Shown one piece after another: positions 28,903 to 42,215 of a stretch of 64,000 bases of DNA (position 1 is the first letter of the stretch; each line of letters starts with the position of its first letter). The translations under genes were made by a program, and so were the position numbers. Source of the stretch: Verrucomicrobia bacterium IMCC26134. GTDB taxonomy: Bacteria; Verrucomicrobiota; Verrucomicrobiia; Opitutales; Opitutaceae. Below the pieces are notes generated by a model that was given only the letters and a program-made list of their open reading frames with translations, did no database searches and was not told where the DNA came from. The DNA lies in contig CP011265.1 in the NCBI GenBank assembly GCA_000972765.1, forward strand, positions 3,345,001-3,409,000, given 5' to 3'.

Positions 28903-29616
28903 TCACGCGAAATCCCAATACAAAATCCGCCCGCACTGGTCGCAGATGCCGAGCTGGGCCGGGTCCGCGCTGCGTGAGCCCGACTCCGCCTCGCTCGAAA
29001 CCTTGAGGTGGCAGCCGCCGCATTTGCCGCCGCGCAGAGGCACCACCGCGGGCCATTGGCGCCCGGCTACGCGATCGTAAACTTTTAACGCATAGGGCGT
29101 CGCCGGCTCGCGGGCCAAGGCCACCGCCGCCTGCACCTCGGTCAACTCCGCCAGTAAATTCACCAGACGCTCGGACAGCACGGTGAGCTTCTTTTCGTGT
29201 CCCGTGATGTTGGCCTTGAGCGTGGACTCGGCCGCCGCGAAGCGAACCTTTGCCTCATCAATGTTATACATGATGCCGAGCTCCTGCTCCTCGAAGCTGC
29301 TTATCTGTTTCACCATCGTATCGATTTGATGGCCAAGGGCGTGGTATTCGTCGTTCTTCTTCACCGCCATCTGCTGGGTGCGGTATTTGCCGAGCAGGGT
29401 TTCGGCCGACCCGATCTCGGTCTCGATCAGCTTCTTTTTCGTCTCCAGCTCCTTCACTTCAGTGCGGGCTGAGTCAATGGCGGCCTTCTCGGAAGCGATG
29501 GCCTTTTCCACCACCGAGCGGTCCACCGGCACGACCGCGATCTGTTGTTCCAATTGTCGGCGACGGGTGTCGCGCTCCTGCACAATAAGCAACTGAACCA
29601 GGACGGCGTGAGGCAT
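28903..29616 (-). CDS. Coiled-coil C4 zinc-ribbon protein
   Basis: A 237-aa protein with a long coiled coil (residues 20-175, for example VVEKAIASEKAAIDSARTEV and ETKKKLIETEIGSAETLLGK) and a C-terminal zinc ribbon formed by CGGC and CDQC. This is the zf-RING_7/DUF164 family, whose chlamydial member is studied as a flagellar or secretion-linked or nucleic-acid-binding protein; function here is unknown. It lies 83 bp upstream of rnpB on the same strand, a placement seen for this family in other bacteria as far as I recall. Confidence 0.85.
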   Translation of the reverse strand: MPHAVLVQLLIVQERDTRRRQLEQQIAVVPVDRSVVEKAIASEKAAIDSARTEVKELETKKKLIETEIGSAETLLGKYRTQQMAVKKNDEYHALGHQIDTMVKQISSFEEQELGIMYNIDEAKVRFAAAESTLKANITGHEKKLTVLSERLVNLLAELTEVQAAVALAREPATPYALKVYDRVAGRQWPAVVPLRGGKCGGCHLKVSSEAESGSRSADPAQLGICDQCGRILYWDFA

Positions 29617-29717
29617 AGGCCTCTTCGATGTCTTGAGGACGCCGCCGGTTCAACGCTCGATTCTGGCAAACCTGAAATACACGCCGTTAGGCGCACTCCG
29701 CTGACCGCCCCGAAGAC

Positions 29718-30131
29718 TCAAATGTAATACATTTCCTCACCAGTCCGCACCGCCAGCTGCGCCAGGGTGACCTCGCGACATTTTTCTTCAAGCGCCGCAC
29801 GCACCTCACGCCAGGCCCGCGCAACGCTCTTTCCCGACTGGCCCTCCACCGCGCCACCCAGCTCCAGAACATCGCCTTCGATGAGTTTAACGATATCGTA
29901 GAGCGACACCTCCTCGGGCCGCTTCGCCAGTGCGTAGCCACCCTGCTTGCCACGACGGCTCATGATCAGCCCTCCGTTGCGAAGCTCACTGAGGATTTGC
30001 ACAAGGTAGTTCGCAGGCACCGCTTCGATGCGGGCGAGCTCCTCGATGTGCGCCAACTCCGCACGCCCGTGCATGCGCGTCAACTGCACCAAAACACGAC
30101 ACGCATAATCGACTTTTACAGAGAGTTTCAC
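29718..30131 (-). CDS. Rrf2-family transcriptional regulator
   Basis: A 137-aa winged-helix regulator. The DNA-binding part is KVDYACRVLVQLTRMHGRAE, IEELARIEAVPANYLVQILS and LIMSRRGKQGGYALAK. The C-terminal loop that carries three cysteines for an iron-sulfur cluster in IscR/RsrR has only one Cys here (EEKCREV), so it is probably a cluster-free type, like CymR. Its target is unknown. The gene is divergent from gyrB. Confidence 0.85.
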   Translation of the reverse strand: MKLSVKVDYACRVLVQLTRMHGRAELAHIEELARIEAVPANYLVQILSELRNGGLIMSRRGKQGGYALAKRPEEVSLYDIVKLIEGDVLELGGAVEGQSGKSVARAWREVRAALEEKCREVTLAQLAVRTGEEMYYI

Positions 30132-30276
30132 GGGAAAAAAAGAGGCAATCGAGAATCACCGTGGCGGTGTGTCTCTCGCCCTGCAAGCGTTTGCCCAGTC
30201 AAGATGACTCCTGGGCGTAAATCGCCCACAATAAGGGTTGTCGCGCCCTCTAGATTCAGATGTTTTTAAAGATTAG

Positions 30277-32907
<2,631 letters not shown>

Positions 32908-32935
32908 GCGACTCCCCCAACCAAGTAGCCGGGAT

Positions 32936-33007
32936 TCAGGAGTCGGCATTCAGTAAGCTCACCCGCTGAATCAGCTCCTTCTCCGACTTCTGAATTCTGA
33001 CTCCTGA
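32936..33007. repeat. Inverted repeat between gyrB and gyrA
   Basis: TCAGGAGTCGGCATTCAG (32936-32953) and CTGAATTCTGACTCCTGA (32990-33007) match as reverse complements at 16 of 18 positions, with 36 bp between them. There is no T run, so it is not a standard terminator; it may act as an RNA structure or be a REP-like element. Confidence 0.6.
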
Positions 33008-33023
33008 CCTCCCCCTCTCCGGC

Positions 33024-35579
<2,556 letters not shown>

Positions 35580-35617
35580 TAACCCCATTCCCGCCACGCC
35601 ACGCTTCGGGCTGGTCA

Positions 35618-35650
35618 CTGGTAGCGCCGTTTTCAAAAACGCGCTACCAG
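35618..35650. repeat. REP-like hairpin after gyrA
   Basis: CTGGTAGCG and CGCTACCAG flank an inner CGTTTT / AAAACG pair, giving a hairpin of about 15 bp just after gyrA. There is no T run. It could protect the mRNA 3' end or be a dispersed repeat. Confidence 0.55.
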
Positions 35651-35663
35651 CATGGATTTAGAC

Positions 35664-35699
35664 ACAAAAAAGCCGTCGAGCCCTGCGGGCTAGACGGCT
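35664..35699 (-). terminator. Rho-independent terminator of the pilin-like gene
   Basis: AGCCGTCGAGCCC (35671-35683) pairs with GGGCTAGACGGCT (35687-35699) with a single mismatch and a 3-nt loop. Read on the minus strand, a run of six T follows. Confidence 0.85.
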
Positions 35700-35721
35700 C
35701 GATCACCAAGGGGTTTAATCC

Positions 35722-36075
35722 TTAGTTATTGTAGCTGATGGTGCGAGCGCCAGCGACGCCTTCAGCAGTCACGGGCTGACCTTGGGTGAGGTTCGTGGAG
35801 TAGGTCTCTTTAGCGACGGTGGAGATGACCTTCACGTATTGGGTGGAGTTCGTGCCGACGAGGTCAGCAGAAGCAACGGTGGTGACACCATTCTCGAGGT
35901 AGTATTGGTCAGCGCCGGAAGAGAGCTGACGAAGGTTGTTCGTGACCGCCTTGTCTTGCGAGTTAGCGCGGACTTTTTGGAACGCGGGGATCGCCATAGC
36001 AGCCAAGAGGCCGATGATGACGACAACGATCATGATTTCGACGAGGGTGAAGCCTGAGTTTTTACGGGTTTTCAT
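35722..36075 (-). CDS. Type IV pilin / GspG-like prepilin
   Basis: A 117-aa prepilin-like protein. The leader MKTRKNSG ends at the prepilin peptidase site, followed by FTLVEIMIVVVIIGLLAAMA, with Glu at +5 of the mature protein. The rest is a short globular part with no pseudopilin Ca motif that I can see. Verrucomicrobia and Planctomycetes often have many such proteins, used in type II secretion or pili. No assembly genes are next to it. It has its own terminator. Confidence 0.85.
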   Translation of the reverse strand: MKTRKNSGFTLVEIMIVVVIIGLLAAMAIPAFQKVRANSQDKAVTNNLRQLSSGADQYYLENGVTTVASADLVGTNSTQYVKVISTVAKETYSTNLTQGQPVTAEGVAGARTISYNN

Positions 36076-36199
36076 AGTATTGCGTATTTATTTATTATTG
36101 TTCGCTATATGCGAATTGGCAAAAATCATCAACTAAATGTGATTCGGGACAAGATAAAAGTATTGTTTGAAATTGGTTCAGTAGAGGTAAAACTACATT

Positions 36200-36802
36200 T
36201 TACTTGGCGGATTTCTTTGCCGTTTTTTTAATTTTAGTTGTTGGTTTAGATTTACTTACCTTAACCTTTGGGACCGGCTTAGCAATCGGCTTTGATTTAC
36301 TCGATTTAACCTTTGAGCTCGTTTTCTTGGAAGGTGTTGCGGGGGCTTTTACCCTGTCAGATTTAACACGCTTTGCCGCTTTGCCCGCACCTGTAAGCAC
36401 CGCTTTACCCGGTGCCCGCTTTGTTTTATCAATCGCCTTCACGTCGATCTGTTTTGCATCACGCCAGAGCTTCTCCAAGGCATAGTTTTCACGCTGCTCC
36501 GCAGTGAAAAAATGGATCATAATCTGATATGCGTCCACTACAGTCCATCCACTACCAAACCCGCCCTGATCCATGCCGGCGATCTGCACCTTGGCGGCAT
36601 CCAAGACTTTTTCAGCCTCGATACGCAGCGCCCTGAGGTGTGGCTCGGAATTTCCCGTGGCCAGCACAAGATAATCCGTGATGTTGGACTGGGCGCTAAC
36701 GTGCAGCACCGTGAGATTTTCCGCCTTCTTTTCCTCAAAAGCGGAGATGAGACTGCGCAAAAGCGCGAGGGTTTGGAGGTCGGTATCGGTGGTAGGCGCC
36801 AT
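36200..36802 (-). CDS. rsfS: Ribosomal silencing factor RsfS with Lys-rich tail
   Basis: A 200-aa protein. Residues 8-120 match RsfS/Iojap: VLHVSAQSNITDYLVLATGN, then GFGSGWTVVDAYQIMIHFFT and ENYALEKLWRDAK. RsfS binds L14 and blocks subunit joining during starvation. After residue 125 there is an extra tail of about 75 residues made mostly of Lys, Ser, Pro, Ala and Val, absent from usual members (105-130 aa). It lies 5 bp from nadD on the same strand, the common rsfS-nadD link. Confidence 0.92.
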   Translation of the reverse strand: MAPTTDTDLQTLALLRSLISAFEEKKAENLTVLHVSAQSNITDYLVLATGNSEPHLRALRIEAEKVLDAAKVQIAGMDQGGFGSGWTVVDAYQIMIHFFTAEQRENYALEKLWRDAKQIDVKAIDKTKRAPGKAVLTGAGKAAKRVKSDRVKAPATPSKKTSSKVKSSKSKPIAKPVPKVKVSKSKPTTKIKKTAKKSAK

Positions 36803-36807
36803 AAAGT

Positions 36808-37389
36808 TCAGGTATAGAGGCTGTTTTCCTGAATGTATTCAATCACCTTGTCCGACACCAGTCCCTGAATGACTTCACCCCGGCGGAGGCGCTCACGAAT
36901 CAGGGACGAACTTATCGGCCAGAGAGGGCCTTCGACGCGATGAACCCTCAGACCAGGAATTTGCGGTGGAGCAACCGGCGGATACCCGGGGCGGGAGTAG
37001 CACACAAACTCCGTAAGACCGCACAATGCCGCAGGCTCCGACCAGCAGGGCAGTCGCGCCAACTGGTCCTCGCCCAGTATCCAGAAGAAATCATCCGACG
37101 GATGCCCCTTCTTTAGAGCTCGGAGCGTATCTACAGTATAACTGATGCCGCCTCGCTGTATTTCTATTTCCGATACAAATAGATTATCGTTTCCGGACGT
37201 GGCCAGACGCAACATGGCCGTCCTATGACGACCATCGGTGCGCACGGCGTCTGTCCGCAAGGGAGCCTGGGCGGCGGGGATCAGCCACACCTGATCCAGT
37301 GCGAGAGCCTGCGCCACGGTGCGCGCCACGGCGAGGTGCCCGATGTGCACAGGATCAAAACTACCGCCCATAAACCCGATTCTCATCAT
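36808..37389 (-). CDS. nadD: Nicotinate-nucleotide adenylyltransferase
   Basis: A 193-aa enzyme that joins nicotinate mononucleotide and ATP to make deamido-NAD. It shows the nucleotidyltransferase motif GGSFDPVHIGHLAVA (HxGH), FFWILGEDQLARLPCWSE and the C-terminal WPISSSLIRERLRRG (SSS-IR). Length is normal. It is upstream of rsfS in a two-gene operon. Confidence 0.95.
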   Translation of the reverse strand: MMRIGFMGGSFDPVHIGHLAVARTVAQALALDQVWLIPAAQAPLRTDAVRTDGRHRTAMLRLATSGNDNLFVSEIEIQRGGISYTVDTLRALKKGHPSDDFFWILGEDQLARLPCWSEPAALCGLTEFVCYSRPGYPPVAPPQIPGLRVHRVEGPLWPISSSLIRERLRRGEVIQGLVSDKVIEYIQENSLYT

Positions 37390-37522
37390 ACACTCCTGCC
37401 TCGCATCCCCGCCCGGCTCAAGCTTAGGAGCTATAACCAGTTCCGGCCCGTCGCCTCACACGCGAGTTGACGCGACGCAAACGAACCCCGAGAACACCAG
37501 AGGAGCCGTAACAGGCGTCCTT

Positions 37523-37608
37523 GCCCTCGTGGTGGAATGGTAGACACCAGAGACTTAAAATCTCTTGGCCGTAAGGCCGTGCCGGTTCGAGTCCGGCCGA
37601 GGGCACCA
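37523..37608 (+). tRNA. tRNA-Leu (UAA)
   Basis: An 86-nt class II tRNA. The acceptor stem GCCCTCG (37523-37529) pairs with CGAGGGC (37598-37604), followed by A and an encoded CCA. The anticodon loop CTTAAAA has TAA. A variable arm (TGGCCGTAAGGCCGT) and T arm (CCGGTTCGAGTCCGG) are clear. Its 3' 57 bases form the left attachment site of the island, so the gene stays whole after insertion. Confidence 0.97.
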
Positions 37609-37610
37609 CT
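37552..37610 (+). repeat. attL: left 59-bp direct repeat in tRNA-Leu
   Basis: Bases from the anticodon loop (GACTTAAAATC) to two bases past the CCA end are identical to 50796-50854. This is the usual scar of a tyrosine integrase that recombines at a tRNA 3' end. Confidence 0.93.
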
Positions 37611-37669
37611 ATGCAGCGCAAGTGTTTACGGGATTTTGAGCGTCGAGATTTTGGGTGGTGATTTTTTGC

Positions 37670-37696
37670 TGTGTCCCGTTTGTGTCCCACTTTTTC
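37670..37696 (+). repeat. Left-end tandem TGTGTCCC site
   Basis: TGTGTCCC occurs at 37670 and again at 37681 (11-bp period), followed by ACTTTTTC. A near-identical unit is at 50645-50672 near the right end in the same orientation. It may be an arm-type integrase binding site, or the 5' relic of an older integrase gene, because the minus-strand frame (KSGTQTGH) resembles the present integrase N-terminus (KSGTQAGH). Confidence 0.6.
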
Positions 37697-37840
37697 ACCT
37701 CTGCTTTTTCGGGCACGGTGCGCTCAACGCGAAACCAACGGAGCGCGAAACTGGAAAGATTTCAGATGCCAGTGCAGTCCAGATGCCGGTGGGGGTGGTA
37801 AACGTCTTTACGACTTCATCGCTGTTGAACACAGTAAGCC

Positions 37841-38491
37841 ATGCGCTCAACGGTTCTATCGGTTTTCATTTTTTCCGTTTTGCAACTTTTCGCGCTGGCA
37901 CAGACGCCCCCCGCTTCACCCGTTCGTAATTTCAAGGGGGTTGCCTTCGGCACGTCTGCGACGGTATTCGCCAAAGCTTACAAGCCGTCGGGAGAATGGG
38001 GGAACAATCGCCTCCCACCCGAAGCCTATTATGACCCAGGGGATGCCGCTATCCGCCTAACTCCACCGATTCCGCCGCTAACTAAACAACAAAGAGAGGC
38101 GACTTTGAATACCACTTACCCAACTCGACTCAGTGATGCGATAGGGGGGATTAGTTGTGAGGTGACTTTTATCTTTGCCGTTCAATCCCCGACGGACGTT
38201 AAGATTTTGACTAAAGGCATGAACCGGGAGGCAGCGAGTCGTGCTCTTTTTCGTGAAGTGCGGGGGAAATTTCAGCGAGGCGAATTCGCTCAAATGCTCC
38301 AAGGTGTAACCACCAAATACGGTGAACCGACAGTAGCCGACACGGAATTTGGCCGGTTTGAGTGGCGAGTGGAATCACTTCATATTTTATTGCGTTACAG
38401 AGATAGAGATTCGCCCAGCTATTCATCCATCAGCATCATAGATACGCTTGTCCCGTCTCTCGCCGGGAAGGTCGCAGCCAGTGATATGTGA
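37841..38491 (+). CDS. Exported protein of unknown function (island)
   Basis: A 216-aa protein with a signal peptide (MRSTVLSVFIFSVLQLFALA, then QTPPA). The mature part has a mixed alpha/beta look, with GVAFGTSATVFAKAYKPSGE at the start and FGRFEWRVESLHILLRYRDR near the end. I do not recognise a family. It is the first gene inside the left end of the island and points toward the cas genes. Two cysteines at most, no membrane segment, so probably periplasmic. Confidence 0.6.
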   Translation: MRSTVLSVFIFSVLQLFALAQTPPASPVRNFKGVAFGTSATVFAKAYKPSGEWGNNRLPPEAYYDPGDAAIRLTPPIPPLTKQQREATLNTTYPTRLSDAIGGISCEVTFIFAVQSPTDVKILTKGMNREAASRALFREVRGKFQRGEFAQMLQGVTTKYGEPTVADTEFGRFEWRVESLHILLRYRDRDSPSYSSISIIDTLVPSLAGKVAASDM

Positions 38492-38783
38492 AAACGCCCC
38501 GCCCCGGCGCGAAGTCTTCTTTGTCGAGCCGGGCAAGATCGGACTCGGCAGGGGCTATCATGGCGCGGCGGGTGTCCGCTTCGTAGTGCTTGGTAAGGGT
38601 TGCGCCTAGTGCCTCGCGCTTGGCGAAGTATTGAGGCAGCGGCAGGAAGGGGCGGTTTCGTCGGATCGCGACTTTCCACAGTTTAGACTGAGCAAGTTTG
38701 CGAGTTGTAGAGCCATTTTGGGTTCGGGTTTTGAGGAATAGTTTTTTTGAGAACGACGCGGTGGCGGTGATGAGTCGAAAAAC
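38436..38783 (-). pseudogene. Relict reading frame without a start codon
   Basis: On the minus strand a frame open from about 38783 to TGA 38436 has protein-like sequence, best in PLPQYFAKREALGATLTKHY and DLARLDKEDFAPGRG (about 38490-38660). It has no plausible start upstream of an internal ATG near 38560. Codon choice is like that of the surrounding genes. I do not recognise the family. It overlaps the 3' end of the exported-protein gene by about 55 bp. It looks like the tail of a gene truncated during assembly of the island. Confidence 0.45.
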
Positions 38784-38950
38784 TTAAACACCCCCCCGCC
38801 TCGGTTGAGTAGCCTTCCGGGGGTTTGGGTGGCATGGGGAAAGACGGCGGCACGGTTTGCCCGCAGGAGGCGGCGGAATCACTATGGAGAATCACGTCCA
38901 TGCACCCCTAATTGTTTGCATCGAGACTATGCTTAGATTGGCATCGGGTT

Positions 38951-41900
38951 ATGTCACAAGTAACCGGTTTACCCTTGGTTTTGGCATTTGATCTCGGCAA
39001 GGGCTCAATTGGTGAAGCCGTCCGACTTGGGAACGATTTTGTCCATGTGGCCTCATGGCTCATACCCCAAGATCTCGCGGCGCGCGGGCCATCTGCGAAA
39101 CCAGGCACGCCGGCTTCCCGCTATCGAGCTTGGCGCACCCGCGTTGCTCATCGCGAACGCGAAAACGCCCTGCGTCGCATTTGCGCCGACGCCGGTATCG
39201 AAGTGCTCGCGGCCAAACGCGTCGCCCGTGACGCCGCAGACAAGAAAAAATGGATCGTGGTCAGCAAGGCCGATGAACGCCTCACCCGCGAATTCCCCAA
39301 AAAAGGCGACTCCACTTGTTACAACTCCGCTCTGTTGCGCATCCAACTCTTGCGCGGCGTGAAGTTGGAGGGCTGGCAGGTGTTCAAGGCCCTGCATGCT
39401 GCCATTCAGCGGCGCGGTTACGATAACGCCGTCCCCTGGAAACATCGCGCGGTTCGTGATACGGAAACTGAAGAAGATGGCATCACCCAGCAACGCGCCG
39501 ACTCCTACTGCCTCGCCCTTGAGCAGATGGCTCCAAATAAACCCGAATGCCAACTGCCCTCCTATCTTGATGCGCATCGTCTCGGTCTTTGGGACGCGAG
39601 TCGTCCCGACGAATATATCCTGCGCATCGACCATCATGTCGCTCCCGCTCGCAATCGCGAGCATCCCGACAACACGCCCATCGTCGCCCCGCGTGAACTG
39701 GTCATCAAAGAAACCCGTGCGCTGCTCACTGCCGCAGCCAAGTTTTTCCCCAAGCTCGCCGGTCGGGAAGACGAGATTCTTTTCGGCCGTGGCGGCAAAG
39801 CCTACGCCTCCTACTTCGACGACGTTCGCCGCGCGCATAGCCTGCGCCTTGGCGGTGCCAATGATTGGGACGGCATCCTCGGCCAAAAAGTTCCACGATT
39901 CGACAATCGCATCATCGCCAAGTGCGCGCTCATCCCCCGGCTCAACGTCTGCAAAGCGACGACACGCAAGGACAAGACTGGCGCGATCATTTCAGAGTCA
40001 CTGCTGCCCTCCGAGGTCACGTTTCTTTTCAAGCTCAAGAACGTCCGCGTGCAGCGGCCTGACAAATCTATCACCGGGCTTAAGCCCGATGAAATTCGCA
40101 CGCTGTTTAATGATCCGAAACGCGAACCGGAAAAACTCAGCTACACGAAAAAGCAATGGAGCAAAGAGATAGCTCGGTTCGGCTGCGAAGCGGCTGCGGG
40201 TCATGAAGAAATTGCCGCGCCCAGCTTCGGCGGACGCAGCCGTTTCTGCCGTCCCGCGCTGGAGATTCTTAAAAAACTGATCCTTTCCGGGGAGAGTCCG
40301 GCCACTGCCCATTCCCGTGAACTTGCCGAGCGCGTCAAGGGCAACACCAACCCGCAGCAAGGGCTGGTCGTTTCGGACTTGGATTTCCTTTCGCCTGCCC
40401 GCATCGGCGAGACATGGGATGGCATTCATGTGGCCGACCAACAGCACGGCGCACTCCTCCGGCTCGCCGCCGAGCAAGGTCCGGAAGTCGCCATTCGCGC
40501 GCTTATCGGCAAGGTAAATAACCCGGTTGTTCGCCATCGTCTGGAGGCGTTCTGGGGTCGGCTGCGCGCCATCGAAGCCGATCTTAAGAAGCGCTTCGGA
40601 CGCGGTCCCGACGAGATCGCTATCGAATTCATCCGCACCGATTTCATGGGGCCAAAGGCCAAACTGGCTCTCGCCAAGTTCCAAAGCGAACGCGCCGAAG
40701 CTCGCGAGGACGCGCGCGCTCAAGTCGGCAAAATCGGAGCCGATGGCCGCGCTTCGCCGCTCAAATATGAACTATGGAAAGCCCAGGGTGGCATCTGCCT
40801 TTTTGTCGGCGAGAGTCTCGCGCCCACCGACATCGAATCACTGGAAATTGAGCACATCGTGCCGCGCTCACAAGGTGGTTCGGATGCGTTCATAAACTAC
40901 GTCGTGACCACGAAGGCCACGAACAAACTCAAAGACAACCGCACCCCCTATGCTTGGTTTGAAGCAAACGGGTTCACTGGCTGGGATGCCTACGTGAAAC
41001 GCGTCGAAGCCTGCGCTACCGCCCTGCGTAACAAAAAGGTGCGTCTACTCACCGCTCCCGACGCCATCGAATTAGTCGAACGTTACACCGCACTTGCTGA
41101 AACCGCCTACATCGCCCGTCTCGCGCAAACTGTGGCCGCGTTGCATTTTGGCTGGCCGATCAACAGCCAGCCCGGCGAGCGCCGCATCACTATCGTCAAC
41201 GGCGGCCTCACGGCTCGCGTGCGCCGAAACTACCGCCTTAACTCGCTGCTCAATCCCTGCCCCACTGGAAAAGACCAGAAAGAATGGGAGGAAGACGCAG
41301 ACGTGGAGAAGAACCGCAAGGACGACCGTCACCACGCCCTCGATGCGATGGTCATCTCCTTCATTCCTGCCTGGACCCGCGATCCGAAGAAAGAAAAGTT
41401 CTTCCGCCTGCCGGATGGCGTGACACCGGAGACGTTCCAAGAACGGTTGGAGGAAGTCTTGCCGCGACAGCTTCACTACGAACGGTCAGAACTTGAAGCG
41501 ACGGCATTCGGACAACGCACGTTGGGAGGAAAACTATACGGCGTGGCTCGTGTGGACTTCTGTAATCTGGTGGTGAAGGTCGCGTTAAACGGCAACCGTT
41601 CGCTAAACATCAAGCCTGATGGATCAGGCGAAGCGGACACTATAGTCGATCAGGCTATTCGCCGCGATGTTCAGGCGTTCATAGATCAAAACCGCGCCAC
41701 GATTACTTTGGCTATTTGGGATGCATGGGTGAGTAGCTACCATAGGGGAGGATCGAATGGCCCACTGGTCAAAAAAGTCTTAGTCACCATCACCAATCCC
41801 GACTCGCTGGAGGAATACGCAGATCTTGCCAAAGATCAAAGCGGTCAGCTTCGCAGAGGGAAAAAGCACAAGGGCTACTGGATTTTGCGCATTCTAAGTC

Positions 41901-42211
41901 CCACCAAAAAAGACCCAACCAAAACGACCCTGCAAGTGAGACCTATTTATGCACATGCCAATCCTCATGCGCTTAAAGCAGAAATTGGGGAAGATCACGG
42001 ATGTGAGATCATACTCGAACTTGAATCAGGCTGTTTAGTTCAAATCGACAAGCCGATAGCCCACGCGAAAACGCCGTTAGCCGCAGGAATCTACAAATTG
42101 AACTCTGTGTGGACGCAGGGGAATGTCGTCGTCTCAAGCCAGTCGGGGGTGACTTCCGCCCCTATTGGTCTGGCCAAGTTCATCGAAGCCGGCCTGCGCC
42201 GCCTAAAGTAA
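38951..42211 (+). CDS. cas9: Cas9 endonuclease, type II-C, divergent
   Basis: A 1,086-aa RNA-guided nuclease. RuvC-I is VLAFDLGKGSIGEAV (Asp14), with Glu where most Cas9 have Trp. The bridge-helix region (RYRAWRTRVAHRERENALRR) and AIQRRGY follow. RuvC-II is PDEIAIEF (Glu559). HNH is LEIEHIVPRSQGGSDAF (His635, Asn658 in ATNK). RuvC-III is DDRHHALDAMVISF (His794/795, Asp798). All catalytic residues are therefore present. The size fits compact II-C enzymes. I start at ATG 38951; a TTG at 38912 would add 13 residues. cas1 starts 4 bp after the stop. With no csn2 or cas4, the locus is II-C by gene content. Confidence 0.95.
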   Translation: MSQVTGLPLVLAFDLGKGSIGEAVRLGNDFVHVASWLIPQDLAARGPSAKPGTPASRYRAWRTRVAHRERENALRRICADAGIEVLAAKRVARDAADKKKWIVVSKADERLTREFPKKGDSTCYNSALLRIQLLRGVKLEGWQVFKALHAAIQRRGYDNAVPWKHRAVRDTETEEDGITQQRADSYCLALEQMAPNKPECQLPSYLDAHRLGLWDASRPDEYILRIDHHVAPARNREHPDNTPIVAPRELVIKETRALLTAAAKFFPKLAGREDEILFGRGGKAYASYFDDVRRAHSLRLGGANDWDGILGQKVPRFDNRIIAKCALIPRLNVCKATTRKDKTGAIISESLLPSEVTFLFKLKNVRVQRPDKSITGLKPDEIRTLFNDPKREPEKLSYTKKQWSKEIARFGCEAAAGHEEIAAPSFGGRSRFCRPALEILKKLILSGESPATAHSRELAERVKGNTNPQQGLVVSDLDFLSPARIGETWDGIHVADQQHGALLRLAAEQGPEVAIRALIGKVNNPVVRHRLEAFWGRLRAIEADLKKRFGRGPDEIAIEFIRTDFMGPKAKLALAKFQSERAEAREDARAQVGKIGADGRASPLKYELWKAQGGICLFVGESLAPTDIESLEIEHIVPRSQGGSDAFINYVVTTKATNKLKDNRTPYAWFEANGFTGWDAYVKRVEACATALRNKKVRLLTAPDAIELVERYTALAETAYIARLAQTVAALHFGWPINSQPGERRITIVNGGLTARVRRNYRLNSLLNPCPTGKDQKEWEEDADVEKNRKDDRHHALDAMVISFIPAWTRDPKKEKFFRLPDGVTPETFQERLEEVLPRQLHYERSELEATAFGQRTLGGKLYGVARVDFCNLVVKVALNGNRSLNIKPDGSGEADTIVDQAIRRDVQAFIDQNRATITLAIWDAWVSSYHRGGSNGPLVKKVLVTITNPDSLEEYADLAKDQSGQLRRGKKHKGYWILRILSPTKKDPTKTTLQVRPIYAHANPHALKAEIGEDHGCEIILELESGCLVQIDKPIAHAKTPLAAGIYKLNSVWTQGNVVVSSQSGVTSAPIGLAKFIEAGLRRLK

Positions 42212-42215
42212 TGCT

